Both the position numbers and the translations under genes were made by a program. The notes under the pieces are model-generated. The model saw only the letters and a program-made list of their open reading frames with translations. It was not told the DNA's origin and ran no database searches. This document shows, one piece after another, positions 27,601 to 42,600 of a stretch of DNA of 64,000 nucleotides; position 1 is the stretch's first letter; each line of letters opens with the position of its first letter. This DNA comes from Schistosoma mansoni. Lineage: Eukaryota; Platyhelminthes; Trematoda; Strigeidida; Schistosomatidae. The stretch is from NCBI RefSeq assembly GCF_000237925.1, contig NC_031496.1:10502017-10566016 (forward strand), written 5' to 3'.

Positions 27601-30600
27601 TTTTTAGAAAACGCACCTTATTACGAATAATTTAATGCACATATTTATTTGAGTTAAATATCGGATGAAATGTGGTTCGCTGGCATATTCTATTTATTTA
27701 TCGACTAAAGTACTCGGAACATGTATTACGTATTGTCAACGAACGTCTACATTGAAATGGGATTTTAGTTTATGTAGGAATGAGCTAGAAGAAAGCCGAG
27801 TGTGGATAAACCATGATCCACTATCAGTCCATGGATCACTGAAAGCTAAGCTGAGCCGTGTCTTAGATGGGTGCGATTATTGGGACTAATGGTTGGAGAC
27901 GTGTGGCATTATCCAAAATCTATCTCAGTAGATAGATTTTTTGTTTTGTGATTTTTATTCCGTTGATTCACTCTGTCTTTTTGAATCATATTCACAATGC
28001 CTTATCATTTTTTATTCAACTGATACTATTGCTTTTACTGTTTTGGCTTTCAACTTGTTGATTTCATCTCGCTGGACAGATATGCTATGACAACTTGTGT
28101 GCACGTTGATTTTTATCAGTTTCTAAGTTGCTTGTGCCTGATTAAGATAACAAGCGTAATGTAAACACCTATTCTATCCATCATCAAACACTTCGTTCGA
28201 TACCGAGTAGTCTTTTTTAATTTTAAATGGATATTCTTTTATTAATGGTTTCAATAACAATCATATTATCTTATCATGGATGCACTAAAATTATGTTTTA
28301 ATTTATATATATATACTTCTCTTCTATGCACCTCATTTTTAATAGACTGTACACATAAGATACCTGCATAATAATTTTGAAGTACCATTGACTCAACTCA
28401 TGGGCGAGACTATAATTTATGGACGACATTTGAGCGAATCTTAAGTGACCTTTAGAAATGTCAGCCAATCAGTAAACAGTCAGCATAGAGTTAAAATATA
28501 TTATACAAAACCAAATAATTAAAGTGGATACACTTCTTTTATATGGTCCAAAAACTTGTCAAGGTTAGAAAAAGGTTCAAAAGTTTTAAAATCGTAATGC
28601 ATAACGTAAAGGAACTCATCCATATAACTCCATAATAGTTGGTCTCTGGAGCCATAATAAGGTGATAAAAACCCACTCAGCCTCGACCACATAGCTTCAT
28701 TATTATTTGTTTGTACTCCGGTTGTGTAAGTTTATCATTTTTTATGAATATCTCCCTACAATACTCATACTACTGAACAGCCGAAGCTTCAGTGAAATCT
28801 GCGATTATTGAAGCCAATGTCACTAGTGCTTTTTTTATACAGTTCGAGGCAATTTTTATAATATGCCTTAGTCTCAATATGGATCGAGCAATAAAGGTTC
28901 CTACTCTAGCAAACGTCTTCCTTCAGCATATATTACATCGAAGGACAACATCACGGTAGTCTGCTTAAGGTCTACAAGTCACCTAATTACCACAATCACA
29001 AATAAAGCAACTTTTTAGTAGTCTCATTTGTTGTAGCCGCTTAATTGTCAAGTCTTCTCTAAAATTCTCTGTAAACCGATCGTACATGAGCATCAGGCAC
29101 TGAAATTGGCACTATGACCCTGAAATCCCTCAAACGCTTCTGATTGGCTCGCCCACAAATTATAGTCTTGCCAACTCATGCTACAATTGATGTTTCATGT
29201 ATCTTCTTTATTTCTATCATAATTATCATTATGACTATTTTTTTTCCTTTACATTCAAGATAGAACAATATCAATTAGAATTGAATAGTTTACATACATC
29301 TAAAGTTAATTTCAATGAATCAACAATGGAAGAATTAAAAAATTTAACCAAAGAATTAAATGATTTAAAATTAACCCATACTATTGTACAAAAACAATTA
29401 CATACTAATCAACGTATAATTAATAAATTAAAATTAACTAAAAATACAGCAATAATTAATTTAGATAAATTAAAAATTGAATTAAAAGAGAAATGTGATA
29501 GTTATGAAAAACAATTAAATGATAAATCTAATGAAATCCAACATATACGTCAAAAATTAAAACAAACTGAAATCAAATTAAAAGAAGCTAATGATAAAGT
29601 GAGTTACTTTTTCCAATATATTTATTATAGTTGAAAACGTGAATCAATTGAAGCTAGATCACCAAGGAAAACCTGGAAGCACTGGACGGCTGTTTCGTCC
29701 TATTGTGGGACTCCTCAACAGTACGCATCTAGAATCCCGCCTAGCGAGATTCCAACCCAGGACCCACCAGTCTCGCGCCAGAGCATTTAAACGATAGACC
29801 ACTGAGCTGGCCGGCATCCGATGGTGTTAATGTCTAACTTCAACCAATCCAAGAAGTTGAGCAACCATTCACCGATTGTTTTCAATGAGTTCCTATCTCA
29901 CAACAGACGTGGTTTGAACTCCACTGGTCACTGCTTCTCACTAGGACTCCAGGATTTATCTCTCGAAGTCAGTCACTAGTAAGCATATGATTATTAGCTT
30001 CAATTGACTAACGCTTTCAACTATGGGAATACTAAATCTTCACAAAACCCCTTCTGATAAACATATTTAATACATGATAAATATAAAATGATTTTGCTAT
30101 CTATTATTGTACTATTCAGTTTCTGTGTTTATTTGTTAACTAGAAGCTAACAAAATTCCTTATTGGTTGGTGGTGCTATAATCTATACTTTTCTGGCCAA
30201 CTTGAACTTGTCGGTTTTTCTTTATTTGTGTGTAGTGTTGATTATTTAACACTGATTCATTCATATGTATTTTTATACTTTCCATCTTATTTACTTTGGT
30301 TTATTCTAATATTTTAACCAGCTATTAAAACAACTTTTCGGTATATTTTTGTCCAGTGATTACAACTACCTTTCAATAACATCGGAAAAGTAAAACACAT
30401 AAAAATGAGGTGATAATGAAATACAAAATGAAAACACTGTTGAATAAAGATTTTAAGGATATGACTAGTAAGTGCATTTATGATTTTCTGACGAGTTAAA
30501 ATCCGCGGATCACTAAAAACTGATTAGTGACATTGAGATGACCTGATCATAATGGAATGGATCCTTTTACATCTCAGAAATTCATAGTTAGTGACTTCGT

Positions 30601-33600
30601 GAACTAGTACCGCTTAACTTTTTATTCAACAACTGTATGGTTCAGCTAATATTTGCATAGAGTTGTTTGTTCCATGTAAAACGTAGATCAATAACTTCAG
30701 TTACAATTTAATTGACCAATTTTGAACTCAAATTCAAGAGCTTTCTGCCATATGGTATCAGTGATTCAAAAATAAGAAGTCGAATACTTGTAATATGTGT
30801 ATATTGCTCCTTATTGACCATATTTAATACATTGGTTTGCTATGCAGGATACTGAACTGTTAAATAGGGATTTGAATTTGATACTGTTAGTAATTTGTGT
30901 GGGTGTGTCATATTTTACAGGTTGGATAGTTTAATCTTGAAGGCCTTTTAGAGGCACGAGATCTAACTCCGATATGATTGATTGAATGTATATGCCATGA
31001 AAATAAATCGGCCGTTCAATCCCGAATATTATGTCTGGACTAATCCTGTTTGAGCGACGGCACTAATGAGAAACCAAATACGAATTAAGTTAGATGAATT
31101 TATTTCATGCATACTTAAATAGACGTTAAGGAGGAAAGCGAAGCAAAATTCAGAAGGCAAGCGTATCTGTGTTATACATTTTTTCTTTTTATTAAACAAT
31201 CGAAATTTGAGTATCTGGGCTCATGTGATTCAATCGACTCCACATTATAACACAATCCTAAATTATCTGAAACTATGATGAAAGAATTATTTAGTGTTTT
31301 TGATATGTGGGCGAGAATGACAATGATTGGGTGTTTTGCTGAGTCAGGCATTAGATAGGATGACAGGTGTTATATGTGTTATATATATTCCCCTATCCTT
31401 ATTATGTATTGACTGCTATTGATTGACTGTTCCTTGTTGTTGGATTGTGTCGGATTTTGGTGTGAAAATATATTGACATTCTAGTCAGGCTAATCTCGTG
31501 TTCTTGATCTGAGTTGTGTTGAAGTCCGGTAGAATAGACACTGGATGGGAAATCTAGTGTAGATATTCGTCTAAGGTAAATTAACCTCCCATATACGTGT
31601 AAAAAGTGAAAGGACTGTTATAACAAGAAACCCTAGCGTTATAACAAGTATCCTACCGTTTATAACAGTTTTTTTTAGTAACCAAGCTAATTTCAAGCTG
31701 TTTACAAAATCTTTAGAAATAAAACAAGTACCTGAATCACTATTATTATTATTATCCTTTTTTTATCAGTATGAAAATCTTATGGAAGAATCTAATAATC
31801 AATTGTGTTTTAGTCAAAATATTATTAAACAATTAGAAAATACAACAATGAATCAAACTAATCAAATAACAAAAATAAATGAAATGGAATTAAAAATAAC
31901 TGAATTAAATAATTTATTAAATGAATCTGAATTACGTTTAAAATCTATTAATACAACAAAAGAATTAAATGATCAACGTTATATAGAATTAGAAAATTGT
32001 TTTAATCAATTAAAAATTAAATTAAATGAACGTGAAAATTTAATTCAATTTTTAGAAAATGAAATACAAAATAAAACTAATTTATTAAATGAAAAATTAA
32101 AAGAATATGAATTACTTAAAGTGAGTATTGTATAAGTAGTCTATCTTTTCATGTTTTCATAAATAAGTAATTTATCTTTTTCTTATGGGTTATATTGTGT
32201 CTAAACTATGAACTATTTGAAGATTCTCCTAATACGACAAAAAGATATACGCTAACTAGATAGACGGCCCCCAAATGCCCTGGTATGGCCGAGAGTGGGG
32301 AGAGTCCGCTCTCCCTCTCGAAATACTCTCACATGGCCATGCGTAATATAGCCTCTGCCAGGGAAGTCCTACTTACTGTCTTCTCGTGGCCGGGGTGTTG
32401 TTTACGAAATTGAGAGGACGAAAAGCGAATGTCCGGGGCTTTAACCGGGTTGGTGGACACGGATAGTCCACCTAGGGGAGTTGGCAAACCCTGATTTCAA
32501 ACCAATGGTGCACATGGGCTCCAGTATCCTGAGGGAACGAATGGCGTATGAACCAATTGTAAGTCACAGGCTACCATGGGAATGCATCACTTCACGATGC
32601 TCCACTGCCTTGTGGATCAGACTTTTAGATCGAAGGTTCCGGGTGTGGCCCCCTTAGAAAACCACCTGCTTCAGTTTGGGCACCTGGGCAGTATCACAGC
32701 CCTCATACAAATCTCATTTGATTTGTGTGGCGCATATGTATCTGGTGCTTCCTTGTACCAATATTTATGTGAATAAATAAATAAACTAGATAGACTAGAG
32801 GCTGAATGCACAACTTTTCAACTATAACCTCATAAACGGTTAAAGAAAGAAGTTAAGAACTTTGATAAAACCTGATATTTTACATAGCCGAAGCCATCTG
32901 GATCAACTCCAGAAAATCAAACTTATGCATCCAGAAAAGGTATATCCAGCCTCTAAGTTTACCTTGGCCTACGATTGGATCACCGGATACCTAAACTAAA
33001 TATTATAAACCTCCCTCCTTTTTTCTTTCTTTCCTTTTTTGTTGTTGATCACCTCTATCTTAATCTTCACATTCATCATTCCCAATTCGTTTATCGTAAT
33101 TACCTTAATAACACCCCCTTTTACTACATATTATATTCACACAACAATCTTATTATTATTACTATTACTATTTATCATTATTATCTCAATTAACAAGATG
33201 AAATTCTCCTACTATGCATTTTATTCACACAATATTTTTGCACTTTCATTTTTCTTATATTACTATTACACTGACAGTGACTGGACACTTTATTGCATGA
33301 AGTTGACAGAAATCAGTCTTTTAAAGTTATTTATCGTATTCCTACTAGTTTTCCTTATGGGGTTCGATCTCGTCTCTTACACATAGCAGAGGCTATAGGA
33401 ATTCGATCCAACAACCCAAGTCTTTGTGTTCATAAGAAATTTGTAACACCCTTATCTCTCCCTTGGCCTTAATAAATAATTTTATTTTCCATACTCTTTG
33501 TTTATTTTTCTTCACCTCCCTACCAATTATTTACTTATTATTTTTTCTAATATTCGCTTCACGGTCCAATTATCTGAACACTTCTTATTACGTAATCTTA

Positions 33601-36600
33601 TAATTTTTATGAATGTCATTTCAGTGTCTATATTTTTCTAATCATTGACCTATTTTCCTATTATGTAACATTGATTCAAGCCTTTTATTATTCTTATCAC
33701 AACTAGTACACCTGTCATTACACTACCAATTTGTACTTTTCACTTATTATTTTTAGTTATGTAATCTATTCCACTGTTATCATTGACTCATAAACTACCT
33801 TGATTGGTTTAATAATTTCGTGTATGCATATAAATATTACTGCATATTAGAGTAAAGCCTGATGAGGATCTAATCGAAAACAATATTGTTCGCTTACATA
33901 TGTTGTTCTAAATCACAATATGGGAACTTTTCAAATTGTCCTAATAATCACTTTTGTATTATTCTGGTGAACAGTTGCATTAACATAAGGCGATCAGCAA
34001 AGTAGTATCATTCTAAGTTTATGGACATAGTGACACAGTTAACCAAATCAGTATGAGAATTCTTGGATTTTAAAAATGAACAGGAATGTATGATATTTTT
34101 ATGCAAAACATTTTGATAAATTTGATTATACATTCATTTTCAAGTCATTTTATTATGAAAATTAAAGAAGATCAAGAAGATACAAAACGTTAAATGAAAA
34201 TATTGGAAAAATGAGTAGTAGTAGTAAAGTGTTATATCGATCGATTGAGTGCCCTGTTGATATATTATATGATATGACTGCCAATTGGAGAGCAGTGATT
34301 TATCGATCGGACCAATAATACACAAAAGCCGTGTGAGCAGTCTTGAGTACTTATCAGTCCTGCTTTTTGCTTAGACCAGCCAGTTAAGTCCAGAACACCA
34401 ATAACAGCCTCTGCAATATGAATCATTATTCTCAAACATACTGGATTTATATACCAATCAAACAGACCACATCATACCATAAAATAGAAAATAACATTTG
34501 TAAAAGATTTGGCCAAATGTGGCTGTGAACAGGGGGAACAGTAATTAATGGACTGGGGATAACTCAAGAATGGTAAATCGTATAATAATAGTTCGTGGGT
34601 CAAAATAAAGCTTATAATAAGAGGGACATGAATATGAATAGTTTAGTTACTTAGCAATTATACAATAGGAAATATATATATCGCATTGGTCCGTAAATAG
34701 TTCTCAAGGTTATCATTCATAAATCTGCACGGGATATAGCATCAGTAAATAAACTTCATCTAAACTTGGAACTTATCAACAGTTTATACACACATCTCCA
34801 CACAGAATCTAATGAAATATTAAAAGCATACTTAGTAGTGACTAACTATGACATTGAGATTTTTACGTTTTAATGCAAATCAGTCCTTTATCAAGTCAAT
34901 CGGTTACTTAGAATGGAAAATAACAACCAACCAAGCATATTAAATCAGATTAATGACTGGGATTCATTTCGATTTGTGATACATGATAAATCCTACTGTC
35001 ACTGAAGTACATTATAATTGAAACTTATCTCCAAGATGAACAAACTTTTTTAAAACATACATAAACTGATCCCCTATATTGAGAAAACAATAATAAACTA
35101 ATTATTAGCCAATGAAATGTTCATCATAAAAAAGATAAACCAATAAATTTAGTTCTCATGAAATACTATAGCTTACGTTTTATCGTACTGTAATATATAT
35201 ATATATATATATATATGCGACTGTGCAGATTTGATAATGCACTACTTTTAAAGAGTTCTTAGACTAACTGTTTCGTGATATGGGAAACAATTCAGTCCAT
35301 CTTCAATGGAATAGAAAATCATGAGCTACAGATAAAAAGGTTATTCATAAATGTATTTCACGAAGATGCAAAATAAAGAAAAAACAGTTTCCATAGATTA
35401 TTGTTAAATTCAGCTTAAATTTAGACGATGAACCAATGTGTTAATTCAAGACTGGAATTTTCATTTAACCATTAAATTTAAGCTAGAAAGCCAACAAAAG
35501 AGAGAAAATGTAATAAATATTTTGATCTTAAATCTACGAAAAGAAGAGAAACTAAAATGTTTTGAAATACAACTATTTCGGATTTAAAAAATCCTGTACA
35601 ACTTATTTCCAATGGTACTTATCAGTCCTGCTTTTTGCTTAGACCAGCCAGTTAAGTCCAGAACACCAATAACAGCCTCTGCAATATGAATCATTATTCT
35701 CAAACATACTGGATTTATATACCAATCAAACAGACCACATCATACCATAAAATAGAAAATAACATTTGTAAAAGATTTGGCCAAATGTGGCTGTGAATAG
35801 GGGGAACAGTAATTAATGGACTGGGGATAACTCAAGAATGGTAAATCGTATAATAATAGTTCATGGGTCAAAATAAAGCTTATAATAAGAGGGACATGAA
35901 TATGAATAGTTTAGTTACTTAGCAATTATACAATAGGAAATATATATATCGCATTGGTCCATAAATAGTCCTCAAAGTTACGATTCATAAGTCTCCACGT
36001 GTTACAACATACAGACGTAATAAAAAATTGTCATACTATTCATGAGACGGTACGATCACAATCAGAACAAACTGTTTCTGGATGTGTAAAGGTTTCTAAC
36101 TTTTATTAATAGATAGGATTTCATACGTCTTTTATAGTTGTAACAATCATATCTCATTGTAGCTCTAATCTTCACATTAAACGTTTAATCAGAACACCAG
36201 AAAACCAGATCAATGCTCTTAATCATTTTTACTTTATAGTTATAAATTCTGTGATATCAAATGTGAAGTTGTATTACCAAAACTCACCACAATTTATAAA
36301 TCATAATAGATACATCAGTTAAACATTTCCAATACTAATATGACGAGATGTAAAATGCAAAATTATGTTCTTTTACTAATTGTGACTCCCTATTCAACAT
36401 TAATTCCCCTTTTATTTCTATACGATGATTATTCAGTGAAGTGTTTGTTTTTGTTTTCCAGTGTGATATTTTATTTAGTATAAAATTAATTTATTTGGGT
36501 GTGATGTTATTTCAAGATACGATATTCTTGCATTATATTAACGTGAACTATGCACAACATGACACGCAGCAAATGGTTTGTTATAACTCTTGGTATTTTT

Positions 36601-39600
36601 CATAGACGTGATTTTATTTCAATTAATAGTCAAAACGAGTGTACAATCAATGCATAAATGAATGTATTGTCTACTAGAATCTTCGTCGTGTTTTTAGGGG
36701 TAAATAAATCTCTATTTGTACCAGTATTCCATGTTCTTACTTCGCGTCGAGGGAATTGTAGTGGTTCCTCGTTTCAAGTATAAGGAATAAGCAACACGGA
36801 TAAAAACAGAAAAAAACTTGTATAATAAATTTATGATTGACTGTAATTTACGGATTGTAAAAGATATGACAAGAATTATTGAATCGAAGGATAGCTTTTA
36901 ATAAAGACTATATGGAGATTACAAAAACAAGTATTTAATTAAAAAAATTTCTGAAAATATACGGGTTAATGTACTAAAGAATTCCTACCCAAATTTTACA
37001 TTTCTCAAACCTGATCTTTTCCTGATAACCATTAAATTTATCAAATGATGGATAATACTACATTTGGCTTGTGGCTAACATTAGAATTCAAGATAAGCGT
37101 TTTGGCTTATTTCAAGCTCTTCAGCTGGGTATAAACTTATCACACTGTTCACGTTGAGACTCTAATTGAGTGCTTTTTGCTTCAAATGTCAAATGGGTTA
37201 TCCACTGAACACAAATAGCTACTAACTTGATCAACAAGTGTGAAGGCTTGTATTCTCCCCTTGTCGATATTTAGGACTGTCTCCGTTCTCAGATCTGGAT
37301 CATCAGTGGAATACCTTGATACAGCGTCACACGACATGTTTTTTTTGTTTCGTATCCCCCTAACAATGTAATTTAGGATAACAGTTTTTTCAGTTGGTGA
37401 AATGGCGTTTTGTTGTTATGTTGTAATTTAAAGTGTGAATCTATTTGTATAATTCTATTACATTTGTTATTATTATCATCAATCAGGCAACAGTTGACCA
37501 ACAACTTGCTAATTCAAATAAAACAGTAGAATTTTCAACCAATTTACATAAAGAAAGTGAAATACAAAAGTCTAAACTGGAAGAACATATTAGTCAACTT
37601 CAACAAGAATTGTTAGAAGTTCAAAAAATGAATCGACAGTTACAATTAGATATTCGGGATTTAGAACGTAAGGTAGGTGAAGATTATCCAATTTTTTTTC
37701 ATTTCATGTATTTAAACAATAAAACTTAAATATTTTCTTGTCCAGTCAGATTCCATAATTGATATATAATCTATTGATGGATTATACATGATAAGGTGTT
37801 TGCCAGATTTCCCCAAGTATAGGCTTCCATTAGACGGCAGAAAAAGAGGTTAGATTTTGATCACATCCCAATTTTAACTGCGATGATGTCTAACAATATA
37901 AATCCTACACATAGTCAACTGAAAAGAAAAGCTGTGACAAACGGTATTCACCTCACATATTACTCAATATATCATTCATAACTTTCAGTTATATTCTTGA
38001 TTACTAATTTGCTTTTTCTTCTTGTTACTATTTCGTTTATTCAAATATATGATAAATTTTACGAATTTTGTCATGGAATACTCGAATTCGATGTTAAATA
38101 ATGTTGATCAACTACTTGATATCGTTTCGCCAATTTCTTTATGGGTTTCATTGGGTAGAACTTTAATTGTGATCCTAGATTTAGAACAAACTACTTTCTA
38201 ATAACAATGAACAAATGATTGTGTTATTTATTGGTATGAATTAACTGATGTAATACAATAATAAAAAATAGGTTTGTCACGATAACACAAGCTTCGACAA
38301 CCAATATGATTGGTAACCGATAACCTTATATCTCGTTGAGTCATGGAATTGTGAAAAAAAAAACTAACTTGAAAGAAATCACACTTTTCATATACATTTT
38401 CAAGACACTTAGAACTGTAACAAATAAGTGATTAATTTCTTTAAAGTGTCTGGTTCAACAACACTGCAGGACTGTCCAATAAGTTTTTTCGGCCATTTAG
38501 CAGCTAAAATCAATTTCCAAAGTAAAATGATTTCTACTTCAGTGACCTAAAATAGTGGTTCCAAACTCGGAGTTCATGAAATCAGCTTTCACGTTACTTT
38601 TTTAAAGACTTTTCGCTAATTAACCTGCTTTAAGATGATAGATTTTTCCTTAAAGCTTAATAAAACATCAGTTAGTATGTATTTCAGAAGTTTTGACATT
38701 GTATAGACTGATTAAATTTGGAATTATTGCTTCAAATTTGTGGTTGTTTACGTTTGATTATATTGGTTTGTAGTTATTGGAACAAAATCATGATCATACG
38801 AATCAAATATCTGCGTATAATGAAATCAAATACCAATTAAAAGTGCTAACCGAGAAGCATAATACACAAACAAAACAGTTGGATGATACAAAATTAAATG
38901 TTGAAACATTAACTAAAGAGAATCAGTTACTTCTTGAACAAATTGAACAGGATAAACAAAAACGTAGACAAGTATGTTTGTAGGTAATATGTATTTCACC
39001 TCATGGAAGATTAAAAAAAGAATTGTATTTTTGTTGGTCATGCGTTCCTCACAAGAGCTAACGGTCTTGATTTGGACCCCCTGTTAAAGTTGTAGTAATT
39101 ATGTAGTAATCACAAATCACTACATTGACCTCATCATATCAGTAGTTACTAGTAAAATATTATCCACCTGCTTTTAAAAATAAGGTTGTAGTATTCTTTA
39201 CGGCAAACTTGATAGAAAACTTAGGAAACCCAGTAAGTTTATACGCTGTCTTTGTATCCTTGCATGTTTTCAAATGAGGAAGGTGACCTATTTTTACATA
39301 GGACACACAAAACAAGCTCTTTCAGAAAGCATCTCTGGACACTACTCCGCCAGACTTCCTAAAGGATTAAGGAACTCAATCAAAAGCTGAAGCTTGAAGC
39401 AATTAGTTAATTGTGGTCACTCTGCTTCACCAGAAGCCCCTCTCAAAATCATACATACATTCAAAAGAGTCATCTCAAGAGGACTGGGAACGAAAAACTT
39501 ATATGCAGCAGAGGCTATTGCTGTCCACTGGTCTAAGCTTAAGCTTCACGTACAAATACAGTTTATTCATTCCATCATTCTTCCATAATCTTAACCTTTC

Positions 39601-42600
39601 TTGATATCTTCCATAATCTATCGTTTTTAACTATTATTTCTACTACTTTCCAATTATTTCCACAATTATTAATTTAGCTATTATGACAACTTTTAATTAT
39701 TCTGTTCTTGATAGTTATCGAGTCGACAATTATCTTCACATTAGCACTTTCCATCAGCCGGTTATTATACAACTACCTTTCAGTATCTGATTTTCTTAAA
39801 CAATTCATTATAAAAAACCACTGCAAGTTTTTTTAATTATTCGACATCATTATGTTTTACTGTAGACTAACAAATAAAATTAACTATAAATACGATTGTA
39901 CAGCTTGTGTAAATGAAACCATCGGCACATTCAGCCGACAAGTCCCAAACGCACTTTCTAGGTTCCACTACTAGCTACCTCCCAGATTCACCAAAAGCCT
40001 GTGACTAAATGACTGTATTGAGGCAGACTGTTTACAATGCTCATATATTAAAAGAGAATGGTCAATGTTAATCTTAGTTTCAAATAACTGGGGAATACAA
40101 ACCCTCATAAATAAGATTTATATTCATTGCAAAACCTGTATGAACTCAGTAGCTCATTTTATAACACTTTGAACATCTTAAGCGAAGCTTACTGGAACAC
40201 CCAACAGATCAGTCTCAAGCGGGACAAATTTTCAACCTATATTCCACTGCTGGCATTATCTAACTTCACTAAAGACTTATGATAATTTTCTTTATTTATT
40301 TTTGGTTTGTGTTCATAAAACCTGTAATATGTATCATATCATCTTAACCATAGTATTGTTATCATCTAAATTTTAGTTAGAGCAACGAATTCAGAATGAA
40401 TCGAAATCACATGAAGAATCAAAAACTATTCTTACTAATCAAATTTCAGATTTGAATACGAAGTTATACAACACTGAAAAACGACTACATGAAACCGAGA
40501 ATCAATTTTATTTAGCTGAACAAAAAGCGGAATTAGCTTGTCAAAAAGCTAAACAATTAACTATTGAAGCAGCAGCTGTTAAAAATCTTCCTCATTTGAC
40601 AAATTATTCTGTACATGCTGATGAACATAATGGTATTGTTGTAGATTCCCACTTACATCATAATAATGGTTTACACGTAGTTGATAATCAGAAAAATAGA
40701 TCCAAATCAATTTCACATCAACTTCCCAGTCGTAATCCTTCTACTGTAAAATTGATATTGGAAGACAACACATTTCCAAATTCAGGTCTAAGTAACTACA
40801 AATTATCGACCTCAAATCGATCTTCTATGAATTTTGCGCCATCCTCTCTCATCGATAATTTAGGGAACGTAAGACGATCTATGGAGAATTCATCAGATCC
40901 TGGTAAGTTGGTATCAGTTGACTGAGATAATAAACCACCTCGACTCAACCTTTGAGAACCAAGACACCACTGAAGAGTCCCGTACGAGAACTAAAATGTG
41001 GTGTCAAAGGCTTTATAGTTTTCAATGATTATCTAACTTAGGTCGGTTCGTGAACACACTAACATTCAGCAATCCCCACAAACCTCTATACTAGTAGATA
41101 TTAAGTTTGATGTTTTTGTAACGATAATTTTTGTTGTCATTTTCTATAGTTGTTCTGATTTAGGAACATTATGAAAAATTATACCAATTTTTAAATATTC
41201 TAATATTAGTTGACTTTTACTTTAGAATGATACATATAAGTAAACAATGCTGTTCGAAATTTTACCTTTATGAAGCTTTAATAATGTCTATTTTCATGCT
41301 AATATGAAACAGAGTGATTCAATCGAAACAATTTTTAAATCAGTATTAACAGTGAAGCAGGTTCACTGGTAGTAATAAGCACAGAAAAAGTCTAAATAAA
41401 CATGTCAATATGGGAGTTCGGTCAAGGCCTGTGAAAATAAATTCATTAAAATGACAATAATTAAATTTGGCACAATAAAAGGGTATATGAAGAATCATTT
41501 TAAATATACAAAGACTGAAAAAGAGACACCGAAAAAATGAAGGACTAAAAAAACAACAATAACTAATAAGTGACTGAAAGGAATAAGTGAAATCTTTTAT
41601 TAAGTCTTAAACGGCTAAGGGGAAGAAAGTGATATGTGTTATTGTTCACTAAATAGTGGCATTTTACTTTTGTATATCACCGGATGGATTAATGTAACCA
41701 AAAGAAATGAATTTCATTGAACAAGGTGGATTTTTTTTTAGCAAAATGCGATTCATCTCATAAGTTTTCTTTTGTCTCATCAAACAGTAGAAAAATTAAG
41801 AAATAACACAAGTTGGGTATCAAAAGAAAGATACTTCTATAGTTATTAGGGTCCGATCTTAAACCTTTATTTTTGTATATACATATCACATCTTCATCTA
41901 GCCAGTGGTCTGGCATAGTGCATGAATTTCTCCATATCTTATTCATTATATTTAGTAGTATGTCAGTTAGTTTATATCTCCCATGCTTTATCATTTCAGT
42001 TGTTTTACCATTATTACCGGGAGTAGTTTGATTTTTCATGTTTTTTAAACCGAGTTTTGTTTCATGTAGAGTGAGTTCAGGATCCTGGGTAGCTCTTATA
42101 GTCAGTTGATTATTATTTTGGTTTAATTCGGCATTATATGGGTTTTGATAGTGATATTGAAGATCACTATCTTTAACTTGATTTGTTCTTTTAGCCCTAT
42201 ACGGGTGACTCCATACAGTAGCCAGTATATCACCTAGCATTTTATATGTTAAGTGTAAGTCAGGTCATCCACAATACAATCTAACCAAAACTGGAGCTAA
42301 AACTAAAATAAATAAAAATAACTCTCAAAATGGCCAAAATAAATGTCCATACCCTGGTCGCAGTATGACACTTTCAACTAAAAAAGGTATAATTAATCAT
42401 TGCTATGTAGTACATAGGTGGTCAGCAATCACCGGACAGGAAGTTAAACCAAAGATAAAAAATAATGCAAAAACAACTATTAAGTCCCGGTAGTTGTACC
42501 GTGCTTCAATGTAGCCTCTTTTCCTGAAGGGTCTACTAGGCTTTACCAACTTGTTTGGCTGGAAGGGGCAGTAAAGAATAAGTATACAAGTCATTATAAA

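Noticed and set aside
32975-33386. Hydrophobic 72- and 115-codon frames that look like membrane proteins
   Set aside because: They arise from pyrimidine-rich Penelope-like 3' sequence, which codes for F, L, I, Y and H in any frame.
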